Assembly: GCA_943914355.1 (NCBI GenBank) | Contig: CALUBS010000005.1 | Coordinates: 1-64,000 of the forward strand | DNA: 64,000 bases | Direction: 5' to 3' | From: an uncultured Corynebacterium sp. | GTDB taxonomy: Bacteria > Actinomycetota > Actinomycetes > Mycobacteriales > Mycobacteriaceae | Shown: positions 43,044 through 52,793 of the stretch, piece by piece | Position numbering within the stretch: position 1 is the stretch's first letter | Layout: each line of letters begins with the position of its first letter | The notes under the pieces: model-generated | What the model saw: the letters and a program-made list of their open reading frames with translations, nothing else | The model's database searches: none | Told to the model about the DNA's origin: nothing | Translations under genes and position numbers: made by a program

Positions 43044-43792
43044 TCCCCGGCTGGGCCGAGGCCGGCAACCTCGCCAATGACATAGACGGCGGGGGAGGAG
43101 ACATTATGATCCTCCATCGTCTGCGCAAGTTGCGCTAGTTCACAGCGAAATTCCCGCTGCGTGTTCAGGGTGCCCTCCTGGATAATCGCGCACGGTGTCG
43201 AGCCAGCGAGCCCGCCGTCTTGCAATGCCCTGGCAATCGCCGGGGCATTTTTCACGCCCATGATAATGGATAAGGTCGCGCCGGATTGGGCCAGGGCGTG
43301 CCAATCCACGAGGGACTTCTCGTGCCCCGGAGGCAGGTGGCCCGATACGACGGTAAAGCCGTGGACCATGCCGCGCTGGGTGACGGGGATGCCAATGCCT
43401 GCAGGCACGGAAATAGCGGAGGTCACTCCCGGGATCACGGTGGTGGGGATAGATGCCTGGGCTAGGGCCTGTACCTCTTCAAAGCCGCGGCCGAACACGA
43501 AAGGATCGCCGCCCTTGAGCCGCGCCACCTTCCGCCCGGCTTGGGCATGCTCGATGAGCAGCTCATTGATCTTGTCCTGCGTAATCGACTTCTTGTAGGG
43601 CAGCTTGGAGACATCGATAAGCTCCTTTGCGGAAATATCGCAGAGCTTATCCAACTGCGGGGCAGGGCCTAGGTGATCGGTCAAGATGACCTCGGCCTCC
43701 TGTAAGGCGCGCATGCCGCGAACCGTAATCAGGTCCCACGCGCCGGGGCCGCCACCGATAAGGGATACGGGATGAATCTGTGCTGACGTCAT
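43040..43792 (-). CDS. cobA: uroporphyrinogen-III C-methyltransferase (SUMT)
   Basis: 250 residues. Tetrapyrrole methylase features: SLIGGGPGAWDLITVRG at the N-terminus, ARLKGGDPFVFGRGFEE, VIPGVTSAISVPAGIGIPVTQRG. It makes precorrin-2, the precursor of sirohydrochlorin, so with the chelatase upstream it supplies siroheme. No CysG-type fused dehydrogenase domain is present; the oxidation step must come from elsewhere. Confidence 0.92.
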   Translation of the reverse strand: MTSAQIHPVSLIGGGPGAWDLITVRGMRALQEAEVILTDHLGPAPQLDKLCDISAKELIDVSKLPYKKSITQDKINELLIEHAQAGRKVARLKGGDPFVFGRGFEEVQALAQASIPTTVIPGVTSAISVPAGIGIPVTQRGMVHGFTVVSGHLPPGHEKSLVDWHALAQSGATLSIIMGVKNAPAIARALQDGGLAGSTPCAIIQEGTLNTQREFRCELAQLAQTMEDHNVSSPAVYVIGEVAGLGPAGD

Positions 43793-43833
43793 GCCGCACC
43801 ATCTTAGTGGGAGCCCGACTATGCTAGAGCGAT

Positions 43834-44883
43834 ATGGATAACGGTTTCACTGATGGTTCCACCTATGACACCGAAACGGTGCGATTTTTTGATGTCGCCC
43901 ACGAGGGTGCGCAGATTCGTCTGCTCGCCGGGCAAGTGGAGCGCTGGGGTGAAATCTTAAACGGGCTCAACCCGCGCTCCTTGGTCATATTACCCACCGA
44001 CGCCATCGCCCGCGAGGCAGCGCACCTCGGCGTCGGCTTGGCCGAACCGCTGCGCATCCCGCTGGTGGTGACGGAATCGCTGCCGCAGTACGTGGGCGCG
44101 CTCGATATCGTCGTGGCAGTGGGCGAGCCCGCAGAATGCGATTGGGCCTCCCGCGCACTCATTGCCGCGAGCCAGCGCGGCGCCACCACAATTCTGGTGG
44201 GCCCGGCAAGCGGTCCCTTGGTAGAGGATTGCCCAGAGGACACCCTGATTGCCCCGTCGCTTCCCACCGCAGAGGGCTGCTCGCCGGCGCGATTTATCAC
44301 GGCCCTATACGCGCTGTGCAGCATCGTGCATACCTCCCCGCATGCGGTGCGCGAGGAGCTAGAGGACCTCGCCGCCGCCGTGGACCGCGAAATCGAGCAG
44401 CTTTCTCCAGAGCGCGATGATGCCATCAATCCGGGACGGCAGCTGCGCGAATACGCAGAGGTTGCGCGGATTATCCATTCTTGCGTTATCGATCCCTATG
44501 CATATGCCGAGCGCCGCGAGCGCGTGCACATCGATACCCTGGTCGCCCGCATGGCCGCGACTATCTGGGCCGTGCACGGGCTGCCCGGGACCTTCGTCGA
44601 GCCCGCTGACCTGAGTGGCGCACTCGACCGAGGCGCCGAATCCAGCACGGCGTCCACGCCGGCCGATGACCTTTTCTACGATCCCTTTATCGACGGTGCT
44701 GGCGCGGAGGCACCTTTGATACCCTTAAAAGTGATTTTCTGGGGGCAGGAAGAGGCGAACCTGCCCAACTCGCTTGCAGTCCGCAGCACCGACCCGGAAC
44801 CGGGCCTAGGGCACCTTGCCCGCTCGCTGCAGCTTATTACGCGGAGTTTTGCCGCGACCGCCTACGAGATTTCTAAAGGATAG
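43834..44883 (+). CDS. TobH/SIS-like protein (Rv3256c family)
   Basis: 349 residues. It lies between phosphomannomutase and manA as Rv3256c does in M. tuberculosis. The fold looks like the phosphoglucose/phosphomannose isomerase SIS family (PLVVTESLPQYVGALDIVVAVG, ATTILVGPASGPLVED), but the catalytic set of true isomerases is not evident. Its role in mannose metabolism is inferred from position. Confidence 0.72.
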   Translation: MDNGFTDGSTYDTETVRFFDVAHEGAQIRLLAGQVERWGEILNGLNPRSLVILPTDAIAREAAHLGVGLAEPLRIPLVVTESLPQYVGALDIVVAVGEPAECDWASRALIAASQRGATTILVGPASGPLVEDCPEDTLIAPSLPTAEGCSPARFITALYALCSIVHTSPHAVREELEDLAAAVDREIEQLSPERDDAINPGRQLREYAEVARIIHSCVIDPYAYAERRERVHIDTLVARMAATIWAVHGLPGTFVEPADLSGALDRGAESSTASTPADDLFYDPFIDGAGAEAPLIPLKVIFWGQEEANLPNSLAVRSTDPEPGLGHLARSLQLITRSFAATAYEISKG

Positions 44884-44889
44884 AAATAT

Positions 44890-46143
44890 ATGCAATTACT
44901 GGAAGGCGCAATCCGCAACTATTCCTGGGGATCACGCACCCTCATCCCTGAGCTGCGGGGCGAAGAAGCCGCAGGAAAGCCGGTAGCTGAACTCTGGTTT
45001 GGTGCCCACCCCGGTGATCCTTCCACGGTGGAAGGCCAGCTTCTCAACGAGGTGATTGCGGAGGATCCAGAAGGCCAGTTGGGTACGCGAGTCTACAAAG
45101 AATACGGCGAAAAACTGCCGTTTTTGTTGAAGATTCTCGCCGCCGAAGACCCGCTATCTTTGCAGGCCCACCCCTCCAAGGAGCAGGCCGAAGAGGGCTT
45201 CTCCCGCGAAAACGAGGCGGGTATTGCCCTGCAGGCCGCAAATCGCAATTACAAGGACGATAACCACAAGCCGGAACTTATCGTGGCGCTCTCGGATTTC
45301 TACGCCATGGCCGGGTTCCGTCCCCTAGCACAAACCCGCGAGCTCTTTGCCGCCTTGGAGTGCCCAGAGCTTGAGCGTTATCTTGCCATGCTTGACGATG
45401 ACCCCGCGGAATCCTCCGAATCCGCCAACCTCCGGGTGCTTTTCACCACGTGGATTACCATCCCTTCGGCCAAGCGCAAGGAGCTTATTAAGGCCATCAT
45501 TGCCGCCGGCGAGCGCCTGATTTCCGCCGACCCGAAGGATTGGAAGGCGCGGGTCATGGCTACGGTGGTGGACCTGAATGACCGCTATCCTGGCGATATT
45601 GGCGTGCTTGGCGCGCTCTTGCTCAACCACATCGAGCTTGCCCCAGGTGAGGCCGTCTACCTCGACGCCGGGCAGCTCCATGCGTATGTCTCCGGACTTG
45701 GCGTAGAAATAATGGCCAATTCCGATAACGTCTTGCGCGGCGGATTGACCCCGAAATTCGTGGATGTGCCGGAGTTGGTGAAGGTCCTGACCTATGCGGC
45801 CGCCAATGAGCCGCGGGTGCAGCAAAAAGATAAGCGGGACCAGGATAACGTCCATGGTGCCGAGGCTTGGTCCTATCCGGTGCCCATCGATGAATTTCTG
45901 CTTGATCGCGCCGAGCTCGGGCCCGATTCTTCCGTCGACCTCGATTATGACGGCCCCACCATCGCCTTGTGCACCGCTGGTTCCCTTAACCTTCGCAATG
46001 CCGCGGGCGAGGAATTGATCCTTTCTCCGGGCCAAGCCGCATGGCTGCCGGCCTCCGATGGTGTGGTTACCGCCCAAGCTCACGCTGTACATGAGTCAAG
46101 TCCTGAGGACCGCACGGCGCAATTATTCGTCGCCCGAGTCTAA
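44890..46143 (+). CDS. manA: mannose-6-phosphate isomerase, class I
   Basis: 417 residues. Cupin-type zinc ligands appear in LSLQAHPSKEQAEEGF and DDNHKPELIVAL, plus VYLDAGQLHAYVSGLGVEIMANSDNVLRGGLTPK. It interconverts fructose-6-phosphate and mannose-6-phosphate, the entry to the GDP-mannose pathway encoded nearby. Six bases separate it from the gene before, suggesting a two-gene operon closed by the terminator at 46158. Confidence 0.95.
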   Translation: MQLLEGAIRNYSWGSRTLIPELRGEEAAGKPVAELWFGAHPGDPSTVEGQLLNEVIAEDPEGQLGTRVYKEYGEKLPFLLKILAAEDPLSLQAHPSKEQAEEGFSRENEAGIALQAANRNYKDDNHKPELIVALSDFYAMAGFRPLAQTRELFAALECPELERYLAMLDDDPAESSESANLRVLFTTWITIPSAKRKELIKAIIAAGERLISADPKDWKARVMATVVDLNDRYPGDIGVLGALLLNHIELAPGEAVYLDAGQLHAYVSGLGVEIMANSDNVLRGGLTPKFVDVPELVKVLTYAAANEPRVQQKDKRDQDNVHGAEAWSYPVPIDEFLLDRAELGPDSSVDLDYDGPTIALCTAGSLNLRNAAGEELILSPGQAAWLPASDGVVTAQAHAVHESSPEDRTAQLFVARV

Positions 46144-46157
46144 TAGGTCTTATAACT

Positions 46158-46197
46158 GTGCCCCCTTGCTAGAAAATCCCAGCAAGGGGGCACTTTT
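46158..46197 (+). terminator. terminator after manA
   Basis: Perfect 13-bp arms GTGCCCCCTTGCT and AGCAAGGGGGCAC, 10-base loop, followed by TTTTAGG. Confidence 0.92.
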
Positions 46198-46263
46198 AGG
46201 TGTTGGCGGCATTTGGGCCGAGGCTAACTCCTTGGTACCAGTTGCGCTAGCCGCATAGAGGAC

Positions 46264-47130
46264 TTAGCGCGCAGCGGAAGATCCCGCGGCAGAGCTTCCC
46301 GTTGCCGGGAGATCCGTGGGCTCTTGGTTTCCCGTCTGTTGCGTAGTGGCAGGCTTCCCGGTTGCTTCCGGCTTGGCGTGGGATTTATTTTTCGCCTGCG
46401 GTGCGCTAGAAGGCGCGCTCGTTCCCGCACCGTGATCCTCTGTGGTGGCATTACGAGCAGACGGGGTGCGCTGCGCGCTCCCGTTGGTATATGACTTTTG
46501 TGGGGCCTGCGTTGATGGCGACTCCGGGTTATCGGATCCGGCGGGCTCTACCGGTTTTCCGGACTCTCCACCCTGTTCACTTTGACCTGGCTTCCCCTCG
46601 CTTGGAGCAGAAGATGGAGCTGGTGAGCTTGGTGCCGGGAAAGACGGTGCTAAGTTATCCGGCTTGCTGGGATTATCCGGCGCTGCCTGCATGGTGCCGG
46701 CACCGTTACCATTCTGCGGAGCCTGGCCGCCCTGGGCGGACGGGGCGTTATTAGCGGAAGCGTCTGGAGAGTAGACATTTCCGGGGCGGTACACCTTGGT
46801 AGGGCGGGTAGCCGCGTGGGGATGCGTGACGGCATTGGGCGCCAAGTATGGGTCCGTCGATTGCGGGCGCTGATGGTCCGATTCACCAGCGCCTGAATTA
46901 GACTCTGCGGAGGTGGAGTTTTCCGGCGAAGGCTTCTTATGTGTCGACGATGTCGTCGATTCTTCAGCGGAAGTATTTTTTGGTGCCACGCTAGAGGTAG
47001 GGGACTCATTCGCGGCGTTGGAGTAACGGGCGCTCGGCGTGCTCATGCGCCACACGCCCACTCCCACGACGACGGCGGCGATAAGGCCGAGCACGATGAA
47101 CACGTACACGCGACGTGAATCTGGCTTCAT
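46264..47130 (-). CDS. membrane-anchored Ser/Pro/Ala-rich surface protein, unknown
   Basis: 288 residues. A single hydrophobic segment at about 8-27 (VYVFIVLGLIAAVVVGVGVW) acts as signal anchor; the remainder is low-complexity Ser, Pro, Thr, Ala, Gln and Gly with no globular domain, ending LPATGSSAAGSSAAR. That LPATG is a sortase-like motif but lacks the following membrane helix, so attachment by sortase is unlikely. Probably a wall-spanning or exported disordered protein. No family recognised. Confidence 0.7.
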   Translation of the reverse strand: MKPDSRRVYVFIVLGLIAAVVVGVGVWRMSTPSARYSNAANESPTSSVAPKNTSAEESTTSSTHKKPSPENSTSAESNSGAGESDHQRPQSTDPYLAPNAVTHPHAATRPTKVYRPGNVYSPDASANNAPSAQGGQAPQNGNGAGTMQAAPDNPSKPDNLAPSFPAPSSPAPSSAPSEGKPGQSEQGGESGKPVEPAGSDNPESPSTQAPQKSYTNGSAQRTPSARNATTEDHGAGTSAPSSAPQAKNKSHAKPEATGKPATTQQTGNQEPTDLPATGSSAAGSSAAR

Positions 47131-47342
47131 CGTGCTCTCCTTTCTTAGTTACATAGGGTGGGTAACAAGTTGATAACGAGAGTATCATGCATTGGAATTT
47201 TCGCGACAGCCTTTAGAATCCGTGATATGTGAACAAAGCTCAAACGGGAAAGTGGATTTTCTATGCAATCCTTTTCATGCCCGATTTTTCTGCGCCGCAA
47301 AAGCGTGTATAAATGGCGCTAAACCCGTCGAAGGAGTGAGAA

Positions 47343-47696
47343 ATGAGCAGCTGGGACGAAGAGATTTTTAGCACCGATCTCAACGTGGATTTTCTAGATG
47401 AATTGGCAAACCTCGATGAAGAAGGGGTAATCCGCGCAGTACAGGATGCCTGCGAGGTGGCTCGCAGCAAGAACGATTTAACCGAGGAAGAACAGCTCAA
47501 CGCCCACGCTGCGGCCACGATCGCCGCCATTTGGGCGGGCGCGCCGTTCAGCGCCAGCGAAACCGTTGAAGACTACCCCTATATTAGGGACTTGGTGGGA
47601 ACCGTTGACGATACCCTGACCGAAAATGCCCTTGAGATCCTGGATACCGTCGAAGAAGACTACGACGTGGAACCGTTTATCGAGGCGCTTTCTTAA
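47343..47696 (+). CDS. DUF4259 family protein
   Basis: 117 residues, all helical and strongly acidic. The family opening WDEEIFSTDLNVDFLDEL is typical of DUF4259, as is the central AAATIAAIWAGAP. GGAGTG is close to the start codon. Family function unknown; such genes often lie alone. Upstream 47131-47342 holds only control sequence for the two divergent genes. Confidence 0.85.
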   Translation: MSSWDEEIFSTDLNVDFLDELANLDEEGVIRAVQDACEVARSKNDLTEEEQLNAHAAATIAAIWAGAPFSASETVEDYPYIRDLVGTVDDTLTENALEILDTVEEDYDVEPFIEALS

Positions 47697-47759
47697 AACC
47701 CACCTCCCTCGGTGCCGCTGGCGCCGCCTAGGAGCAGAAAGGATTCTGCATATCTCACC

Positions 47760-48374
47760 ATGCTTATAAGCATTGAAGGCATTGATGGCGCCGGAAAAAA
47801 TACACTTGCGACCGCAGTGCGGGACGCCCTCCAAGTCCCAGTAAAAACCGTTTCCTTTCCGCGTTATGAGACCTCCATCCACGCGCAGCTTGCGCGCGAG
47901 GCGCTCTACGGAAAGATGGGCGACCTTACGGATTCGGCCTACGGTATGGCCACGCTTTTCGCCCTCGACCGCTTTGGGGTAAAAGAGGAATTGCTGGCGG
48001 CGAAGCAAACGCGCGAGGTAGTGATCCTAGACCGCTATGTAGCCTCCAACGCTGCCTATTCCGCGGCCCGGTTGCGCGACGATAGCCTCTTCCAATGGGT
48101 CTATGACCTAGAATTTGGCACCTTGGGCCTGCCACAAGCAGACCTGCAGGTGTATGTGGATACGGCGGTGGAGGTGGCATCGGCAAGAGCGCACTCCCGA
48201 GCCGCTAGCGATTCCACCCGCGAGCGCGACCACTATGAACGCGATGGGGGATTGCAGGAGCGCACCGCCGCCGCCTACCGGCGCCTAGTCGAGTCCGGGT
48301 GGGGCGGGCGCTGGATCGCCACCGCCGATGCGGATACTATTACGGCAGCAATAGATGACCTTGTAGGAGATTAA
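47760..48374 (+). CDS. tmk: thymidylate kinase
   Basis: 204 residues. Walker A EGIDGAGKNTL at the N-terminus, DRF in the middle of the chain and DRYVASNAAYSAAR as the dTMP-binding motif. It makes dTDP. ATG 47760 starts the conserved MLISIEGIDG; the longer frame from 47712 adds residues unlike the family. It lies three bases before mtrA, the same order as in Mycobacterium. Confidence 0.93.
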   Translation: MLISIEGIDGAGKNTLATAVRDALQVPVKTVSFPRYETSIHAQLAREALYGKMGDLTDSAYGMATLFALDRFGVKEELLAAKQTREVVILDRYVASNAAYSAARLRDDSLFQWVYDLEFGTLGLPQADLQVYVDTAVEVASARAHSRAASDSTRERDHYERDGGLQERTAAAYRRLVESGWGGRWIATADADTITAAIDDLVGD

Positions 48375-48377
48375 AAC

Positions 48378-49070
48378 GTGGCGCCAACGATTTTGGTTGT
48401 GGATGATGATCCAGCGATTTCGGAAATGCTGACCATTGTCCTTGAATCTGAGGGACTCAATCCCGTCCCCGTCATGGATGGCAACGATGCCGTTCCTGCC
48501 TTCCGCGAGCACGAACCGGATCTCATCCTTTTGGATCTCATGCTGCCGGGCATGAATGGTGTGGATATCTGCCGCACCATCCGGCGCGAATCCGCGGTGC
48601 CCATCGTCATGCTTACCGCCAAGACCGATACCGTGGACGTGGTTTTGGGCCTTGAATCCGGCGCGGATGATTACATCACCAAGCCCTTTAAGCCGAAGGA
48701 GCTCATCGCCCGCATTCGGGCGCGCCTGCGCCGCACCGATTCTGCGGAACCGGAAACCCTTGAGGTCGCCGACCTGATCATCGATGTGCCGGAGCACACG
48801 GTGCGCCGTACCGATGGCACCGAATTGAACCTGACCCCGCTGGAGTTCGATCTCCTGCTGGAAATGGCGCGGCACCCAGGGCAGGTGCATACCCGCGAGT
48901 CACTGCTGGAATCCGTCTGGGGCTACCGCAATGCCTCCGATACTCGTTTGGTTAACGTGCACGTGCAGCGCCTGCGCGCCAAGATCGAGCACGATCCGGA
49001 AGATCCGCAGATCGTGCTGACGGTGCGCGGCGTGGGGTATAAGACCGGCAAGGCCGGTGCCGGGGAGTAA
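48378..49070 (+). CDS. mtrA: response regulator MtrA
   Basis: 230 residues, OmpR/PhoB family. Receiver domain with acidic VVDDDPAI, phosphorylated Asp in ILLDLMLPGMNG, MLTAK and the conserved lysine in YITKPF; C-terminal winged helix (about 130-225) with ESVWGYRNASDTRLVNVHVQRLR. It controls cell-wall and osmotic genes with MtrB. Start is GTG 48378. Confidence 0.97.
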   Translation: MAPTILVVDDDPAISEMLTIVLESEGLNPVPVMDGNDAVPAFREHEPDLILLDLMLPGMNGVDICRTIRRESAVPIVMLTAKTDTVDVVLGLESGADDYITKPFKPKELIARIRARLRRTDSAEPETLEVADLIIDVPEHTVRRTDGTELNLTPLEFDLLLEMARHPGQVHTRESLLESVWGYRNASDTRLVNVHVQRLRAKIEHDPEDPQIVLTVRGVGYKTGKAGAGE

Positions 49071-49094
49071 GGAAACATCAGAATTCTGGACCGC

Positions 49095-50999
49095 GTGCGG
49101 CGCATTCGTGACGCCATAGTAGATACGCTGCGCACCTCATTGCAGGCGCGCGTTATCGGCATGATTGTGGTCGCCTCCTCGGTGGTCATGATCATCTTGG
49201 CCTATGCCTTGGTCTCCGTGCTGACCCAGCGGTTAGTATCCCAAAAAGAAGACGTGGCGCTGCAGGAACTCGAGCGCGCCCGCACGGCGGTGGAGCAGCA
49301 AATCGATGCCACCAGCTCGGCAAACTCGGTGCAGGTGCGCATCAATTCCGCGCGCGCTTCCTTGGATCAGCTCTCTGCACAACAAGGCGATGCGCAGGCC
49401 GTATATGAACCCGTCATCGTGGTGGAAAACCAAGATGGATCCATCACCACCTCGCCGGAGGATTTCCCGGTTCCGGAACAAATGCGGAAGATGGTGGGCC
49501 AGGACCAGATTGCGCAGCAGTATTACCCGGTCCCGCGCGGCAATGGCGATTACTATAACGCGCTCATGGTCGGCACGCCCACCGATGCCGAGATTCCGAA
49601 TTTGCAGGTCTACCTGGCCCTTTCCATGGAATCGGAAGAATCAACGATGGCGCTTATGCGCGGCCTGCTCTCTGCCGCCGGCGTGGTGGTCGTGGTCTTG
49701 CTGGTGGGCATTGCCTGGTTGGCTACTCAGCAGGTCATTACCCCGATTAAGTCCGCGTCCCGCATCGCCCAGCGCCTGGCCGCCGGCCACCTTAAGGAGC
49801 GCATGGCCGTGGACCGGGACGATGAGATGGGCCGGCTTGCCGCCTCCTTTAATAATATGGCGGATAAATTATCCTCCCAGATTGCGCAGCTAGAGGAATA
49901 CGGCGATTTGCAGCGGCAATTTACTTCCGATGTCTCGCATGAGCTGCGCACACCCATTACCACCGTGCGCATGGCCGCAGACCTCATCGAATCCGAGGCC
50001 GATAGCCTGCCTGCGGGCGCGCAGCGTGCCTCCAAGCTCATGTCCAGGGAGCTGGACCGCTTCGAGGAGCTGCTGGCGGATCTGTTGGAGATTTCCCGCC
50101 ACGATGCCGGCGTGGCGGACTTGTCCACCACGGCCATTGACCTGCGCTCTTGCGTGGATGCTGCCTACCGCCAGGTCGAGCACTTGGCGCAGAAGCTCGA
50201 CGTGGAGATCGTTCGCAATATGCCGGACGAGCGGATTACCATCCAGGCCGATTCGCGCCGCATCGAGCGTATTTTGCGCAACCTCTTGGCCAATGCCATC
50301 GACCATTCCGAGGGCAAACCTGTGGTGATCGATATTGCCACCACAGATAAGGCCGTCGGCGTGGCCGTTACGGACCACGGCGTGGGCCTGAAACCAGGAC
50401 AAGAAGAACTAGTATTCAACCGCTTCTGGCGCGCGGATTCTTCCCGCAAGCGCCACTCCGGCGGCACCGGGCTAGGCCTTGCCATCGCCCGCGAGGATGC
50501 AGCCCTGCATGGCGGCACGCTCGATGCCTTTGGCGTATTCGGCTATGGTTCCCGTTTCCGCCTCATCATCCCGCGCGAGCCGAATACCGAGATTGGTGAT
50601 GAGCCCATTTCCCGCGAGATTCCAGGTGCCCCAGGCACAGCTTCAGACTCTGGGCACGCTGCGCTTGCCGATGCCCCTGCTACCACCGACCCCAGCGGCG
50701 CAACTGGCGCCGCGAATGCTAGTAACGCGGATATTAGTACCGAGGAAGCTGGGGAAGCGGAAGCTGATGCAACGGAGGATGGTGCAGCGGAAGATAAGGG
50801 CGGAGCGTCCGCTGGTGGGGCATCGCCAAGCAATAGCTCAGTGGTAGGTCGTGGAATTGGCATCGACGATGACTCCGCTGACGCAGCTGAGTCAGATGGT
50901 GACGGCATCCTGTGGCCCTCCGAACGCGAGCACAATCGCGGGGCCGCGTCGCCAGAGAGGCGCTCCTATAAGGCGCCAGATTTTAAGGGGGATATATAA
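49095..50999 (+). CDS. mtrB: sensor histidine kinase MtrB
   Basis: 634 residues. Two membrane segments (about 17-40 and 190-212) enclose an extracytoplasmic sensor; then HAMP, the H-box SDVSHELRTPITTVRM with the phospho-histidine, and an ATPase domain with N-box NLLANAIDHSEG and G-box GGTGLGLAIA. The last ~135 residues are Ala/Asp/Glu-rich and of low complexity. Start GTG 49095 is uncertain, since the AAGGA site lies rather far upstream. It is followed without gap by lpqB. Confidence 0.95.
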   Translation: MRRIRDAIVDTLRTSLQARVIGMIVVASSVVMIILAYALVSVLTQRLVSQKEDVALQELERARTAVEQQIDATSSANSVQVRINSARASLDQLSAQQGDAQAVYEPVIVVENQDGSITTSPEDFPVPEQMRKMVGQDQIAQQYYPVPRGNGDYYNALMVGTPTDAEIPNLQVYLALSMESEESTMALMRGLLSAAGVVVVVLLVGIAWLATQQVITPIKSASRIAQRLAAGHLKERMAVDRDDEMGRLAASFNNMADKLSSQIAQLEEYGDLQRQFTSDVSHELRTPITTVRMAADLIESEADSLPAGAQRASKLMSRELDRFEELLADLLEISRHDAGVADLSTTAIDLRSCVDAAYRQVEHLAQKLDVEIVRNMPDERITIQADSRRIERILRNLLANAIDHSEGKPVVIDIATTDKAVGVAVTDHGVGLKPGQEELVFNRFWRADSSRKRHSGGTGLGLAIAREDAALHGGTLDAFGVFGYGSRFRLIIPREPNTEIGDEPISREIPGAPGTASDSGHAALADAPATTDPSGATGAANASNADISTEEAGEAEADATEDGAAEDKGGASAGGASPSNSSVVGRGIGIDDDSADAAESDGDGILWPSEREHNRGAASPERRSYKAPDFKGDI

Positions 51000-52745
51000 A
51001 TGAATTCGGTCGTACGCAACGGATTGTGGCGGCGGAGCACCGCAGTGGGCGCGGTGGCGGTGCTGGGCTTTGTTTCCGGTTGCTCAACCTTGCCGCACGA
51101 TACGAGCCCCCAAGTCGTAGGTACCTACCACAATCAGCCCGATGGCCCGGAAAAAGTCATTGCCCCAGAGGTGGGGGCAGACCCGGACCTTACCCTGCGC
51201 GATTTTTACCGAGCTGCGGCCGTTCCCACCAATGATCACGATGCGGCCCGTGGATTCCTCACGGAGACCGCCCGCGGGGCGTGGGATGCCTCGGGCGATG
51301 TCATGGTGGTCGATAGCCTGGATATCGTGACCGCACCCGATAAGAAACAAAACACAGCGGAGGATGTGCGCTCATTTAATGTGCGGGGCACCATCATTGG
51401 ACGGCTTAAATCCGGTGGGGCGTATGTGCCGGAAAATGAAGGCTACGAAGCTACCATCGATATGAAAATGGTGGATGACCAGTGGCTTATTAATGGGCTG
51501 CCGGCAGGATTGGTTATTGAGCGCAATGAGCTGCGCAATCATTACACCCCGCAATCGCTCTATTTTTATAAACAAACCGATGACGTCCTCGTCCCGGATC
51601 GCCGGTGGCTCTATAAAGGCAGCGAAGAATCCGAGTCCACTCTGATTACCCTCTTGATGGAAGGCCCGTCCAGCAGCATTGCCCCGGCTACCCGCCGGGC
51701 AGCGGATGAAAAGGTCACCTTTGCTGGCTACGATAATGAAAACGGCTACCAGTTCGAGGGCTTGTCAGATCTGGATGAAAATGACCGCACCCGCTTTGCC
51801 GCGCAATTGGTCTGGACGCTTTCTGATGCCGGACATATCGGCCCCTTCAAGGTCAAGGCCGATGGCAGCAACCTGGTAGAAGGCATGGATACAGTCAGCG
51901 TGGATGATTTTGCTGACTATAACCCCAAGATCAATAGCAATTCCCTGTCCACGCTGTACGCATTGAACGAGGGCAACGTGCTGGAAGTCGATAGTGGGGT
52001 GGCTGAGCCGATCACTGGTGCCTTGGGCTCGAGCGGCAATGTGCAGTCAGTCGATGTCACCGACTCCGGCATGATTGCGGCGGTCAGCCGGAAGTCTAGT
52101 GGTGACTTCAAGTTGCAAATGGGCGAAATCGGCTCCGTCATGCAGGACTCGGTCGACGGCAAGACGCTGGCGCGGCCCACCTTCGAATTCAACGGGCAGG
52201 CCGCCTGGACGGTGGTCGATGGTGACCGCATCGTGCGCGTCGTGCGTTCCAAGACCACCGGGCGGATTTCGGAATCCGAGGTTGATGCCCGCAGCATTGA
52301 TGAGATCGAGGGCGAAATCTCCGTTATCCGGCTCTCCCATAGCGGCGCACGCGCGGCGATGATCATTGACGGCCACGTCTATATCGCTGCGGTAGCCCAA
52401 TCCAGCAGCGGCGATAAGCGCATCGTCAACGCCCGCGAGGTGGGTCCAGAGGTCTCTGGTTCGGCATTATCGCTGGATTGGAATAACGATGGCTCGCTCA
52501 TCGTCGGTACCTCCTCTGGTCAGTCGCCGGTATGGCGCATCGAGCAGGATGGTTCTTCGGCATCTACCATGCCGACGGGTAATATCACCGCCCCAGTAGT
52601 CGCGGTGGCGACCTCGCCGTCAAAGCTTTATATAACGGATTCCCATGCCATGTTGGAACTTCCCGCCACGGTGGTAGATGAGGTGAACTGGCGCGAGGTG
52701 CCTGGCCTGCAGGGCCGGCGTTCTTCGCCTATCGTGTCCGATTAG
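51000..52745 (+). CDS. lpqB: lipoprotein LpqB
   Basis: 581 residues. Lipobox GFVSGCS gives an acylated cysteine near residue 28. GerMN-like domain (about 190-310) and a C-terminal beta-propeller-like LpqB domain follow. In Mycobacterium LpqB interacts with MtrB and modulates its signal. Its ATG follows directly on the mtrB stop, so the three genes form a unit. Confidence 0.93.
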   Translation: MNSVVRNGLWRRSTAVGAVAVLGFVSGCSTLPHDTSPQVVGTYHNQPDGPEKVIAPEVGADPDLTLRDFYRAAAVPTNDHDAARGFLTETARGAWDASGDVMVVDSLDIVTAPDKKQNTAEDVRSFNVRGTIIGRLKSGGAYVPENEGYEATIDMKMVDDQWLINGLPAGLVIERNELRNHYTPQSLYFYKQTDDVLVPDRRWLYKGSEESESTLITLLMEGPSSSIAPATRRAADEKVTFAGYDNENGYQFEGLSDLDENDRTRFAAQLVWTLSDAGHIGPFKVKADGSNLVEGMDTVSVDDFADYNPKINSNSLSTLYALNEGNVLEVDSGVAEPITGALGSSGNVQSVDVTDSGMIAAVSRKSSGDFKLQMGEIGSVMQDSVDGKTLARPTFEFNGQAAWTVVDGDRIVRVVRSKTTGRISESEVDARSIDEIEGEISVIRLSHSGARAAMIIDGHVYIAAVAQSSSGDKRIVNAREVGPEVSGSALSLDWNNDGSLIVGTSSGQSPVWRIEQDGSSASTMPTGNITAPVVAVATSPSKLYITDSHAMLELPATVVDEVNWREVPGLQGRRSSPIVSD

Positions 52746-52793
52746 AAGGCGGTTGCGCTCTAGGTGGCGCTGCCGCAAAGACCTTTCGGGGGG

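Noticed and set aside
46264..46330. Sortase signal LPATG in the Ser/Pro-rich surface protein
   Set aside because: No hydrophobic segment and basic tail follow it; the only membrane segment is N-terminal.
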